Positions 25,609-37,059 of a stretch of 64,000 bases of DNA are shown here, piece by piece; position 1 is the first letter of the stretch; the number at the start of each line of letters is the position of its first letter. The stretch lies in assembly GCA_947247005.1 (NCBI GenBank), contig OX365949.1:6830001-6894000 (forward strand), in the 5' to 3' direction. The stretch comes from Spisula solida. Its lineage: Eukaryota; Mollusca; Bivalvia; Venerida; Mactridae. The notes beneath the pieces were generated by a model. The model saw nothing but the letters and a program-made list of their open reading frames with translations, was not told the DNA's origin and made no database searches. The translations under genes were made by a program, and so were the position numbers.

Positions 25609-26286
25609 GGACAGCGAAGGCAACACTCAGCGCATAAAGCATGAAAAAACATCACAAACCACAAGTATGCGGTATAATGCCCAACACACAACTGGAAGAG
25701 AAAATGAACTTAACCGCTAGGCCAAGTCTCAGGTGTAGAATACTGAATGCTCTAGTTTCGGCTATAAAAAGCTGAATGCCATAGTTCCCGCAATAATTAA
25801 GCTCAATGGCCAAAAAGCTCCAAGACTGAAGTGTAATTTTTTAGAAAATGGGGAAAATCATTTTAACCGAAGTCTGAAAATAATTACATATCATTCAGGG
25901 AAATCTATAACTTACCAAATTATCAAACAGGGAAGGCAGCACTCATCTTTATCAGCCGAGCATTGAAAACATAAAAACGTACCAGGCACTATGCCCAACA
26001 CACAGCCGAACGAGAAAATGATCCGCCAAAGTCCAAGCTCTCAAAAGGCTGAATGAAATAGTTTCATCAATCAGAAAGCCGAATTCCCGCGATGAATAAC
26101 CTTTAAAAACACAAAAAGCGCCCCACTACCCAGCCGAACGCGAAAATGATCCGCCATATTCACATCAGTCAAATAGCTGAATAAACAAATTTCAGCCGTC
26201 TAAAAGCTTAATGCCCACACTGAATGACCCATAAAAACATTAAAGGCACAATGCATAGCTGAATAAATTAGTTTCAGCTATAAAAA
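25609..26286 (+). repeat. Family R cluster in U2
   Basis: Two or more family R copies lie in tandem, with heads at 25609 (GGACAGCGAAGGCAACACTC) and 25924 (CAGGGAAGGCAGCACTCATC). Each continues through AGCCGAGC, ACATAAAAAC, AATGCCCAACACACA and GAGAAAATGA into repeated AAGCTGAATGCC modules. No coding capacity. Confidence 0.8.
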
Positions 26287-27291
26287 ATTCTCTCTTATTC
26301 CTTTAATGATAATAAAGTCCTGGCTTATTTAGATTTCAATAACGTGGCAGTTATCTTACCTAATGAAAAATAAAATAAATGTTAGATTTTGCGTAGCCTA
26401 TTGCACTTGACAATGGACTACCAACTTCTTTCTTATGCGTGCTTCAAATGATTTAAACGTTATGATTTCGTTCAATTGCAATAATTACTGAATTAAACAT
26501 TGTTATAATGACACGGAATGTTCAGCACGAAGCATAATGTTGATAAAATCAGTAATAAGTAATTAGTAATGTAATATTTGGGCACATGTTTGTTTTAAAA
26601 AGCCTCAACATTTAAGAAATCAGTACATACATGTACTCTGACTATGGGTTCATAAGCTCAAACATTGACCCTGACAAACTAATGCCATTTGCATGCTTAA
26701 TATGTGTTCAAACGACTAACAACTTTCAGTGTGACGTTTAGTCTGAAATAAATAAGACCAATGAGAGTTTATATAAGTGAGCATGGTCAATTTTGAGGTT
26801 GAAATGTGATTACTGCGATGCCCTTATTACTGTTGACGTAAACCGATACAATAAAAGTAATTGAAATATGAGCCTTCATACCCTTAGATGAAACGTAATG
26901 TTATTGCTCAATCTCCATTCATAAAAGGTCCTATCTAACATTGATACATTATATGCACTTTTTATTTTGACGTACATAGTATAAAGATACATGTTTATTC
27001 ATGGTTGTAAAATGTTTAGTATGTGTTATTTGCTTAAAACAGCATATACAATGTTTCAATATAGTTCCTTCGGGATATGTAGTGTTCATGATTTTATGAG
27101 AACTAAACAGAAGCGTAGCTTCTTGTGAAATGACCAAATTCGATATCAATAAAATGTCACATGAATGTATCGTATAGGATGCTTAATATTTATTTATCCA
27201 TTAAGAGATGTAATTTTCTTTACTCCAACCGATATATAATAGTTACTCTGTCAACCTACAACTGTCAGAACGCTAAACAAATAACATACAA

Positions 27292-27313
27292 ACTATAAAC
27301 GGTTCCGCGCATG
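27292..27313. promoter_or_regulatory. Conserved CpG-containing box, U3
   Basis: ACTATAAAC plus GGTTCCGCGCATG lies about 250 bp upstream of the leader ATG at 27561. One base differs from the other units. Confidence 0.4.
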
Positions 27314-27560
27314 AAGATGATTATGTATGTCTACTCAACCATAAAGTAGTCCCTGTTGAATGAATACATGTTGGAAGAAGTTAGTGATCGCAAGAAATCT
27401 ATAATCCACAAACAACGTAACTATAACCATCTGGTACGTAATATGTATCCTGATAAAAAAGATAACCCGTCAGATTACCAACAAAAACAATGTCCCACAA
27501 CTGATTGTTTCTATTGATTTTATGATAGGGCGATAGTTATGTAACATTATATTCATCAAG

Positions 27561-27878
27561 ATGACGTGGGCTATTGTCCGTTGTATATTTCTATCCCACT
27601 GTTTAGACACGTGTCAAACTGTTCTAGTAGATGTTTTTGTATGGCAGATGCTTTAGGTCGAAATTGTACAATGCAAAATGTAACAGATCCCACTGATCAT
27701 TGTTTCACAGTCGGTGGATATGTTAACTGTGCAATAAATGAACTGGCGTATAGGTACTGCAATCGTCAATACTCATGTTTATATTTAGGATGTATTTCTA
27801 GCCATATTAGATGGAAGTGTGTGTTGCCATTTGATGTCAACGTCCAGTCATGACTAACAGATATAGTCCGCCTTAGAA
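27561..27878 (+). pseudogene. Leader plus Cys-rich exon, U3 copy, probably frameshifted
   Basis: An ATG at 27561 opens a 31-codon leader-like frame (MTWAIVRCIFLSHCLDTCQT...), echoed in U1 at 13100 and, without the ATG, in U4. The next frame, one base over, is Cys-rich and open to 27853: NCTMQNVTDPTDHCF, then NCAINELAYRYCNRQYSCLY, then LGCISSHIRWKC, seven cysteines in about 65 residues. A TGGCAG acceptor-like site sits at 27647 and a GAA/GTGAGT donor at 27878/27879, and both are conserved in U4. The two frames do not join without a one-base shift, and the frame stops 25 bp before the donor. I read this as a pseudogenised secreted Cys-rich module. The family is not recognised. If an intron lies between leader and module, the U3 copy could still be functional. 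Confidence 0.45.
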
Positions 27879-27975
27879 GTGAGTACCATAACAGAATCAT
27901 ATTCATACAATGTGATTTTGTTGTTCAAACTTTCCTGACGGCATTGAAGTCATATGACGGTTACCCATTCCAGTA

Positions 27976-28035
27976 ACATATTCCTGATTATAGGGTAAGC
28001 GGCCGGCCAGTCCAGTTAAATATTCCTGATTATAG
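27976..28035. repeat. Short direct duplication
   Basis: ATATTCCTGATTATAGGGTA occurs twice about 40 bp apart, flanked by GCGGCCGGCC. This is a small local duplication just upstream of the LINE fragment. Confidence 0.7.
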
Positions 28036-28158
28036 GGTAAACGGAGTTCAAACAAAACGTACAATTTGGCCAATGGTATTTTAACGAGTTTGATGCGTTG
28101 ATAAATGTGATTACTTCACAATGACCCCCTCCCCTATCACAAATAACAATATTTGACT

Positions 28159-28660
28159 TTTGATGCAACAAAATCCCTCATCAATTCTTCAGTAACATCA
28201 AGACTGGATTAATGCAACTCATTACTGTGCGGCTCCCCAAAAACATTCTGAACAAACTACAAAATATTCAAAATACAGCTGCCCAACTCATCGCATGGAT
28301 ACCGCGATACAATCATATCACTCCTGTGCTGAAGGATCTTCACTGGTTACTTGTACAATACAGAGTGTACAAGGTATTGACTCATGTTTACAAAGCGCTA
28401 CATGTAAAGTCCCCAAGCCACATCAGAAGTATGTTGGAAATATATACCCAACAAAGACAGCTTAGGTCAGGTCACGAAATGACTCTATTCATCTAGTTGT
28501 GCCGAGGATGAGGACTGTCTCGTACGGTGATCGATGTTTCATGGCTGCAGCACCGACGCTCTGGAATGCACTGCCAACAACACTCAGAGATAATAAAGCA
28601 CTTCCGTCATTCAAGAAAGCGCTAAAAATACACTATTTTACAAAAACATATCCTGGATGA
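28159..28660 (+). mobile_element. LINE (CR1/L2/Jockey-type) reverse transcriptase C-terminal fragment, broken
   Basis: The plus strand encodes the distal end of a LINE ORF2: LINSSVTSRLD, a stop where a Tyr is expected, then CNSLLCG, a frameshift, then LPKNILNKLQNIQNTAAQLI followed by ITPVLKDLHWLLVQYRVYKV and KALHVKSPSHI. A second frameshift near 28490 leads into VVPRMRTVSYGDRCFMAAAP, then TLWNALPTTLRDNKALPSFK and the stop at 28658-28660. The order LDYCNSLL, LPK..L..LQ..QN.AA, I.P.L..LHWLPV..R, LW..LP is typical of this reverse transcriptase tail. One nonsense change and two frameshifts make it a dead, 5'-truncated copy. It is absent from the other units. Confidence 0.9.
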
Positions 28661-28713
28661 TTATTAGTTTGTTTTTACTTCTTAAGGGTCTCCTAAATGG
28701 TAGTACATTTATA

Positions 28714-28877
28714 CCTTTGGAGACGGTTTCTCGTAGCAGTGTTATGTGACGCTGTTCATGAAACACTAGTACAGTAGTGAATAGTGTCGTATAGGTCGGG
28801 GGTCTCCTGTCTCCTATCACTATTCCTTTGGAGTCAGTTTCTCGTGACAGTGGTATGTGACGCTGCTCTTGAAACAC
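28714..28877. repeat. Two diverged direct repeats of about 54 bp, then a G17 run
   Basis: CCTTTGGAGACGGTTTCTCG at about 28714 and CCTTTGGAGTCAGTTTCTCG at about 28824 each continue through TATGTGACGCTG to GAAACAC. An uninterrupted run of 17 G follows at 28884-28900, which may be polymorphic and could form G-quadruplexes. Confidence 0.75.
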
Positions 28878-29795
28878 CCATTTGGGGGGGGGGGGGGGGG
28901 TAGTTGAGGGAGGGTTTCTTTGTGTTATTTGAATTACATGTATGTTTACATGTATACATTTGTATATACTTTCTCTGTATATACTGTTGCCCATTTATAT
29001 TTATATGAAATAATAAAAGTATTATTATGTTTTAATTACAAGTTGCCTGCTATAAATTCCTATTTAATCCTTAAACTATATATATATATATGTAAATATG
29101 CTATATACATATGGTATGATAATAATGATAAAATGATTACCTACTTAGACCACATAGGCTGTCAAAGATGGCTGCATCATTTCTTAGCCCTTAGTATAGG
29201 TTTGTACGATTCTCATATAACGAGAAGTTCTATGTAGTGATAAATACAATCGATTCACGATATATTATTTAGATGTTCGTGTTTAAATATCGCATTATAA
29301 AGGTTGTTCTTATCATCTTTATTTTGGTACGTTAATTAGTAAGTAAGTAAGTAAGTAGGGAGGTATTTTCTAAGTAACGACTTTATTTATAGTAGATAAC
29401 ATATTTGGTATAACACCAATTGACAATATGGTCTACATCAATAAACATAATATATTATATATTCATAAATGTTATTTTTGTTAATAGATATTTTACGTCT
29501 ACAATTATGTTAAAATAGCCGTGCCATACGTTCTGTGGACGCTATGAGTACTTGGTTGACTTCAAAGTGTAAAATAAATATTTTATCCGTATAGGTTAAG
29601 ACATTAAATTGTAAACATAAGGGTTACTATCAATACAATAATAACGAAAAAAGGGAAATGAAAACTGAAACATGAATGAATGTTTGTCTTGTGATACAGT
29701 AGGTGCATTCCAATATCAATGAAGCCGCTGTCGGCATAACAAAGACTCTCGGATCATAAGTTGTTTAGTTGGCCATGTGCCTTATAATTATGTTT

Positions 29796-29955
29796 TATGT
29801 TTTCTGTGCTCGGTTGCCTCAGGTGGGCATTGTGCCTTGTGTGTTTTTATGTTTTCTGTGCTCGGTTGCTTCAGGTGGGCATTGTGCCTTGTGTGTTTTT
29901 TATGTTTTCCGTGCTCCGCTGGTTAAGCTGAGTGCTGCCTTCCCTGTCTGTCTAA
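29796..29955 (-). repeat. Family R copy with internal tandem duplication, minus strand
   Basis: Read in reverse, the family R head (GACAGGGAAGGCAGCACTCA) is followed by three tandem versions of a 53-54-bp segment containing GAGCACAGAAAACATAAAA and GGCACAATGCCCACC. Confidence 0.8.
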
Positions 29956-30579
29956 ATACAATTATGATCTTTTCACATATTTAGCCAAAACAAATATTCA
30001 TGACTGATAAATACGGAACATAACACAAACCTCCTTATAGTTAAACAATGTCAATCAACATACAAACTTATTATCATTGCTCTTCCAAAGGTTACTTTGT
30101 CTGCTTCTAATTGGACAACTCGTAATTATCCACTTCCTTCGATATAGCTAAACATGAACGTCTCTGGTGGTTTCATCATTACTTAATACCTCTAAAATTG
30201 CATTGCTGTGCATACATTAGAAATTGAATAGTATGACACGACGGTTTTCGTCAGAACATTCACTGTTTTATTGGAAAACACCAATGATATAGTACGTTTA
30301 AAAAACTGGCCCATGGCTTCTTATCCTGAACCATGTCTAAGAATGCGTTTAACATAATTACGTGTGTGCATTGCTGCAAGACGATATATTGTATGTGTTG
30401 AAAGGTATATTTCTGTGTTATAATAAAAGTTTGACAAGCACATGGAAAACAACTTTTAATTGACAAAGTTATATTTCACTAAATGAAAAACCGCATCCAT
30501 TAAATCGTATGAGGTGTGTTTATCCAAATCATGTTTGTGCCAAGAAAATTGCATATTGCGTATAGTTAATACCTGTTGC

Positions 30580-31010
30580 TGACGTGTTTATTTCTTCTTG
30601 TTAATGGAACAAATTCAAACCATAATATTGGATCGTAAACCGAAATCAACTATGAAAACCCCAGACAATTTGTATTATTCTATTCTTCCTAAATGTTGAT
30701 TATCGTACAGTTTGAGTAATGGGCTCTAAAGAGCAGTATTATGTCTCTTGTATGGGAACATTCCCCAACCATCACATCACAAGACGGAGTGATTCTACAG
30801 TTTCCTGGTATTCTTGAAGTAGTTTCATCTATTTATTCTATTCAATTCACCATCACGCTATTCCGTTGATTCCCGTTTATTCATTGCCCGTAATTTAGCG
30901 ATGATTTAAGAAGGGAAAGCTTTTAGTGTGGCTCGTTAATCTGTGAGTTCTCAGTTTTACTTAAACGCTGTCGGGGGCAAATCGGGACAAATAAATGTTT
31001 ACTATGCAGT
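30580..31010 (+). pseudogene. Conserved block with MGxKEQ ORF, U3 copy
   Basis: The frame 30719-30817 reads MGSKEQYYVSCMGTFPNHHI then TRRSDSTVSWYS and a TGA, 32 codons. It lacks the premature TAG of U1 and U2. Downstream are GAAGGGAAAGCTTTT and an AATAAA-like signal at about 30991. The upstream MER-like frame is broken here by a one-base loss. No protein family recognised. Confidence 0.35.
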
Positions 31011-31854
31011 GCATATATATCTCGGTTAGCACAAAGAACAAAACTACGTCCGACATTCTTAAAAAACATTTTAGATATGTCAAATCAGACACTTGTTTAT
31101 CTTAATATAGCATAGTAGCCGAGTCTCAAAGAACACAAATGTAATTAGTTGAGTAGTCGGTACAATGTATGACCGGAACGTTCGTAAGCTATATATCGTG
31201 AATTAACACATCGAGTGTGTCTTGGTTCACAGTCTATCACACTATAGCGGACGTTCGTGGTCAAAATTAAAACGTTTCCATTGGTTGACAATTAAATTGT
31301 TATATGTGAAGATATGGCTGAAAAACAAATATAGAAATTCGAACAGGAAAGGTAGCCCTGAACTTAACTTAAGTTTGAGATTAAAGGATATATTTCCATG
31401 ACAGTAAATAGAAATCACGTATACTACATGTAGCACCGTGGTGAAATTGTAACGGACGATATAGTTAACTTTTTGACAAACATTTTTATTAAATCATGTC
31501 ATGACATAATTTGATATGCACAACTAGACAATGTCAGTAAACCAAACAAATGAACTTCTTCTCTTTAACTACGCGTTGTTGTAGTTTTCTTTAGCCTGAG
31601 CAAATATAGGAATGTTAAGGTTTTGTTTTATATCTTAAACTAGGCCCCTTTGTTAGTTGTTCAAAACAGCTGTTCAAGTTTTGAACAAGTTACAACATTT
31701 GTGTCTTAAATAAATCATATACAACACGTCAAACAAAACCGTAAGTGGTATCATAATAGCGAATCTCATTTCATTGAGAATTGAGGACTTCTAGATTTCA
31801 GAAACATGGGGTGTTTTTCCTTATCATTAAACATCCAAATCTAGAATAGATAAT

Positions 31855-32105
31855 CGAACACTCAGAATCAGCGGAGCACAGAAAACATAAAAAAATATCA
31901 CATACCACAATTATACGGCGCAATGCCTAACACATAACTAAGCGAGACAATAAACTTAATAGCTAAGCCAAGTCACAGCTGTCAAAATGCTGATATTACT
32001 AGTTTGAGGCATCAAAAAGCTGAAAGCCCACGCTGAATGACATATAAAAAAACATACAAGGCACAGTGTACTGCTGAATGAACTAGTTTTAGCAATCAAA
32101 GGTGT
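31855..32105 (+). repeat. Family R copy near the U3/U4 junction
   Basis: A diverged head at about 31855 is followed by GAGCACAGAAAACATAAAA, CAATGCCTAACACATAACT and AAGCTGAAAGCCC modules. A short head fragment also occurs at 31340-31365. Confidence 0.7.
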
Positions 32106-32970
32106 ATTCTCTCTTTTCGTTTACTGACAATTATCTTGCCTAAATTAAAATGAAACAATGAGAGCCTTAGCGTAGCCTTTTTTACTTGACATTTGAATAC
32201 CAACTTCTCCCCTATATGGGCTTCAAATGATTTAAACAGTATTAGTTCATTACATTGCAATTATCACTAAATTAAACATTGTTACAATGACACTAGGTAT
32301 TCAGCCGAAAGCAATACGTTGATTGAATCAGTAAATAGTGAATACTGATGTAATATCTTGGTACATGCTTTTGAAAAAAGCCTCAACATTTACGAAATCA
32401 GTACATACTCGGCAAATAGGCTCATACGGTCAAACAATGGCGCCGACAAACCAATGCCATTAGCATGCTTATGTCTTCGACCGACTAGAACACTGTCAGT
32501 GAGACGTTTAGTCTAAAATAAATAATACCATGGATAGTTTATTTAAATGGTCATGGTTAATAGTGATGTTAAAAAGATGACGTAGTTACTGCTGACGTAA
32601 ACCGATACACTGAAAGTACTAATAATTGAAATATGAGCCTTCATAATAGTAGGTGAAACGTACCGTATGCTCAATCTCCATTCATAAAGGGTCCTATTCA
32701 ACATTGATACATTATATGTTCTGCTTGTTTTGACATACATAGTATAACGATTTATGTTTATTATTGGTTGTAAAATATTTAGTATGTGTTATTTGCTTAC
32801 AGCAGTCCATACATTGCTTCAATATGGTTCAGTGGGGAGATGTGGTGTTCATGATTTTTTGAGAATGAGACATTAGTGTAACCTTTTGTAAAATGACCAA
32901 ATCCATTATAAATATAATGTCACAATATTGAATCGCATAGGATGAGGAATATATATTTTTGCATTAACAG

Positions 32971-33388
32971 TGTAGCAATACCACGTGACTTTTGACTACA
33001 GTTACAAGAAGAAATTTGTAAACATTGGAAAATAAAAAAGCCATAAGTATTTTATTTCTTCATGGATTTCTATGAAATATACGTCACGCTTAGGGGACCA
33101 TTATTTGCTTTCCATGAAATATAAAATCTTTTTCCGCGGCTCTGCCGTTTTGTCCATTACCTTGTGAAACCGTGGAACGTGTAGGTTTCACAGGGTAATG
33201 AAAAAATCGGTAAAATTGCTGAAAAAGATCTTATATGTCACGGAAAGCAAATACTTTTCCCCTTAGCGTGGCGTATATTTTATAGAAATCGATAAAGAAA
33301 AAAAATACTTATGGCTATATTTGTGTTCCAATGTTTACAATTTTCTACTTGGAACTGCAGCCAAAAGCCACGTGGTATTGCTACCCTA
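32971..33388. mobile_element. Fully palindromic MITE, hAT-like, 8-bp target duplication
   Basis: The ends are GTAGCAATACCACGTG and its complement CACGTGGTATTGCTAC. Symmetry extends through almost the whole 418 bp (AAGCCATAAGTATTTT against AAATACTTATGGCT; TTACCTTGTGAAACC against GGTTTCACAGGGTAA near the centre), so one strand could fold into a long hairpin. ATTAACAG flanks both sides (32963-32970 and 33389-33396). U1 shows the uninterrupted site CCCATTAACAGATGT at about 12736 and U3 a close variant, which confirms insertion. An 8-bp duplication fits the hAT superfamily. No coding capacity. Confidence 0.9.
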
Positions 33389-33481
33389 ATTAACAGATGT
33401 ATCATTCCTTACTTCAACCGATATATTATAGTTTGTTTGTCAACCCTACAACTGACATACCGCTGAACAAATAACATCTAA

Positions 33482-33503
33482 ACTATTAACGGTTCCGCGC
33501 ATG
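33482..33503. promoter_or_regulatory. Conserved CpG-containing box, U4
   Basis: ACTATTAAC plus GGTTCCGCGCATG, identical to the U1 and U2 boxes, about 260 bp upstream of the U4 leader remnant. Confidence 0.4.
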
Positions 33504-33744
33504 AAGATGATTATGTCTACTCAACCATAAAGTAGTCCATGTGGAATTAAAATATTTTGGAAGAAGTTAGTGACAGCAAGAAATATATAAACCACTAACA
33601 ACGCAGCTATAACTATCTGAAATGTAATATATATCCTGTTAAAAAAGATAACCCATCAGATTACCAACAGACAAATGTCCCACAACTGATTGTTTTATTG
33701 ATCAATATGAAAGGGCGATAGTTATGTAATATTGTATTAATACT

Positions 33745-34044
33745 TTGGATATTGTCCGTTGTATATTTCTCTCCCACTGTTTAGACACGTGTCAAACTGT
33801 TCTTGTAAATGATATAGTATGGCAGATACTTAGATGTTTACTGTGTGGATGAAGGTCAAGATTGTACAATACAAGATCCCACTACTCATTTACAAAAGTG
33901 GTCCGGTAAATATCTTAGTGCGATAAATGTATTGGCGTACAGGAACTGCACTACTTTGTACTCGGGTTCATATTTGTATTGTATTTCTAGTCATATTACA
34001 TGGAAGGTCCAAGTCATGACCAACACAAATGTACCGTCAAGGAA
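33745..34044 (+). pseudogene. Leader remnant plus Cys-rich exon, U4 copy
   Basis: The leader is recognisable (IVRCIFLSHCLDTCQTVLV) but has no ATG. After a TATGGCAG acceptor-like site at 33825, a frame stays open to the GAA/GTGAGT donor at 34044/34045: YLDVYCVDEGQDCTIQDPTT, HLQKWSGKYLSAINVLAYRN, then CTTLYSGSYLYCISSHITWK. Against U3 three of the cysteines in the shared part are lost (for example SC to SG and GC to YC), while an extra VYCVDEG segment not present in U3 is kept at the start. Loss of cysteines suggests relaxed constraint. Open from acceptor to donor, it is the better candidate for an intact exon boundary pair. Family unknown. Confidence 0.4.
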
Positions 34045-35349
34045 GTGAGTATCATAAGAGATTCATATTTATACCATGTGTATTTGTTGTTTATTCTTTG
34101 ATTTACGAAGTCATCTGTAGGCTACCAAGTCCAGTAAAACAAAATTGACAATTTGACAAATGCTACTCCAACGAATTTGGTGTGTTGAGGAATGTGATTA
34201 CTTCAAAATTACCCCGCCTCACATATGATCAACTACTTAGACCTCCGATTGTCACAGATGACCATATTGTTCTGTAATACTTGCATTTAAGTAAAGGTTC
34301 GTACGATACATACTTCTTTAACAAGAATACTACGCACGTTATGTGTAGTGATAAATACAATCGACTCATGATATATTATTTAGATGTTCGTTTTTTAATT
34401 ATTGCCTTGTGAAATGTTTGTCTTATTATCTAGATTTTAGTTCGTTATTTCATGAATTATATAATTATGTGTTAATAGATCTTTTACATATACAGTTATC
34501 ATAAAAGAGCGGAGTCGTACGTTCTGTGGACGCTATGTGTATTTGCTTGACCTCAAAGTGTAAATGCCATATTTTATTCGTATAGGTTAAGATATTATAT
34601 TGTGAAGATAAGGGTTACTCGCAATGCAATAAAACGAAAAAAAAAAGAAATGTAAACTGCAACATAAATTTGGCTTGAAATAGGAGCATTCTAAACACAA
34701 TTATGCGCTATCGCAGAACAGAGACTAATATATTTAGCCAAAATGAATATTTACAACTAATACATAAGAAACATTGCAAAAGCATCGTTTATAGTTAAGC
34801 AAGGTCAATAATCATACAACGTATAATTGCTCTCTTCTTTTCGTAACTTCCTGCTTCTTATTGGACAACTTGTTATTATCCGCTGCCTTCATTATCGATG
34901 GCTAAATATTAACGTATCTGGTTCATAATTATTTGATATCACTAAAAATCCATTATTGTGCTCAATATCCAAATTAATAAGTATGACATGACGGTTTTCG
35001 ACGAGAAATCCACTAATTTATTGAAAATGTCGTAGAAATATTACGTCGTCATTTGAACAAATACAAATGGCAAAGGGCTTCTAATAAAACCATAATTGAC
35101 AATAATTAGCATAATTATGTGCGTGACTTTCTGCCAAACGAAAGATAGTATGTGTTGAAAGGTATATGTCTGGGTTAAAATAAAAGTTTGACACAAAAAT
35201 GGAAATATATTTCTTATTGGTCAAGTTATCTTTCTCTTAATGATGTCAACAAATATTGAAAACTGCATCCATTGAAGTTAATGAAGTGTATGTATCCAAA
35301 TTGTGTTTGTGTCTAGAACATTGCATATAGCGTATAATTCATATCCATC

Positions 35350-35695
35350 GTAAACGTATTTATTGCTTCTTGTTAATGGAACAAAATTCAACCCATAATA
35401 TTGGCTCGTAAACCAAAATCAACTATGAAAATTCCAGAGAAATTGTATTATTGTATTCTTGCTAAATGTTGATTATCGTACAGTGTGAGTAATGGGCTCT
35501 AAAGAGCAGTGGTTTGTCTCTTGTATGGGAACATTTCCCAACCATCATATCACAAGGTGGAGTGATTCTACAGTTTGCTGGTATTCTTAAAGCGATGATT
35601 TAAGAAGGGAAAGCTTTTAGTGTTGCTCGTTAATCTGTTAGTTCTCCGTCTTACTGGAACGCTGTCTGGGGCTAATCGGGACAAATAAATATTTG
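35350..35695 (+). pseudogene. Conserved block with MGxKEQ ORF, U4 copy
   Basis: The frame 35492-35590 reads MGSKEQWFVSCMGTFPNHHI then TRWSDSTVCWYS and a TAA. Compared with the other units the YY pair became WF and one Ser became Cys. About 90 bp present in U1 and U3 between the ORF and GAAGGGAAAGCTTTT is deleted here. Confidence 0.35.
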
Positions 35696-36033
35696 CTATG
35701 AAATGTATATATATATAAATATATCTCGGTTAGCCTCAATAACATAACTATGCCCGGCACTCTTAAATAACATTTTAGATATGCCAAATTTGACACTCAA
35801 TATAGCATGGTTGCCCCGCCTCAAGGAAGACAAATGCAATTAGTTGAGTAGTCGGTACAATGTCTGACCGGAACGCTCGTATGTTATACATCGTGAATTA
35901 ACACACCGAGTGTGTTTTGGTTTACACTTTATCACACTATAGCGTTTGTTCTTGGACAAGATTAAAACGTTTCCATTGGTTGACACTTAAAATGTTATAT
36001 GTGAAGATATGGCGGGAAAACAATACTAGATTG

Positions 36034-36062
36034 TCGAACAGGGAAGGCAGCACTCAACTTAA
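36034..36062 (+). repeat. Family R head fragment
   Basis: GAACAGGGAAGGCAGCACTC followed by AACTTAAC, without the rest of the element. U3 has the same fragment at the equivalent place (31340), so it predates the U3/U4 duplication. Confidence 0.6.
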
Positions 36063-36239
36063 CTTTAGTTTGAGATTAAAGAATATCTTTCCATGACGGT
36101 ATATAGAGATCACGTATACTTGTTACCGTCACGTTGGTTAAATGTTTATTAAACCAGGGCATGTCACAATAGGATATTCACTACTTGACGATGCCAATAC
36201 ACCAAATAAATACACTTCTCTTTAGCTACGCATTGTAGT

Positions 36240-37059
36240 TTTCTTACTTCAGCATAATAATATATAGGAATGTTAAGATAGGTGGATGTGGAATGTAAAC
36301 CAACTCGTACTTCCTCTCTAACCGTGTTTCGTTCCTATATATGCTGTTTAAGTATGCTTACGAATGACATTGTTTGGGTGCAATTGGCTTGTTTCCGTTG
36401 TCTGTGAATGTGACATTCTCTGATTATTCACTTCTTCTTTGCACATACATATTCTATACATCATTACAGAATATGTTCCATTTGTCATATCCAAATGATA
36501 CAACTGGCTTCTCGTGATAATGTACGTACACAATGTATATTTTAACAGTTGTACAAACTAAATATGAAAAATAATGCTGTAGCGGTATGTTCCTCGGACT
36601 TGGCGTTTAGTTTTGGAAAACGAGATAACTGGCTTCCTCTGTTTCGGCATCACGTTGGCTATACGATGGGCATTCTAAAAGTTCTAATTACTGAGTGATA
36701 ACTTTACATTGGTTAAGTGGATATTTTCTGAAAGATCAATCTTCCAGCGAGACACTCATAACAAATTTATTATTTTAACTCTGAGAATGTATATTTTAAT
36801 GGTATTAAAATACTACATGGTTTTAGGTAATGACTGAATATCTCTTGAATTGTGTTGTACTGGCCCCATGTATATTTCAGAGCGCACTGCTGAAGCATCA
36901 TTCAGGCTGATTGAACTAAATATGATATTATTTGAAATATGCATAAATTATCAAATTTTCGGATATTACCATCATGACATGTTTTTAGTGGACGAAGGTT
37001 GTATATTTCAGAAAACATGCACTTTTATAAGTAGTATAGTTTATTCAAGAAAAAGGCAA
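36240..37059. other. No gene supported
   Basis: This DNA is not shared with the other units. The minus frame 36533-36348 and the plus frame 36850-37113 have no recognisable motif and no supporting splice signals. Confidence 0.3.

Larger units (their letters stand above)
19150..26300. repeat. Array unit U2
   Basis: Landmarks match U1 and U3: GAGGTTGAAATGTGATTACT at about 19270, GGTTCCGCGCATG at 19774, the MGxKEQ block at about 22570-22930, TTTTTCAG/GAAACATGCCC at 23327, ATATAGATCGGACAAA at about 24354, ACCTGCCCCACTCGGTAATC at about 24692, and ACGAGGCCCCTTTGTTAG at about 25411. The leader and Cys-rich pieces are not recognisable. A mariner remnant at 20687-21354 interrupts the unit. Confidence 0.75.
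26300..32130. repeat. Array unit U3
   Basis: Runs from the ACTACCAACTTCTTTCTTAT block (about 26417) through GGTTCCGCGCATG at 27301, leader and Cys-rich exon at 27561-27878, MGxKEQ block at about 30580-31010, GAGTAGTCGGTACAATG at about 31153, and CTAGGCCCCTTTGTTAG at about 31641. The part holding the TTTTCAG/GAAACATGCC piece is missing between about 31460 and 31600, so this unit carries an internal deletion. A LINE fragment and family R copies are private insertions. Confidence 0.75.
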
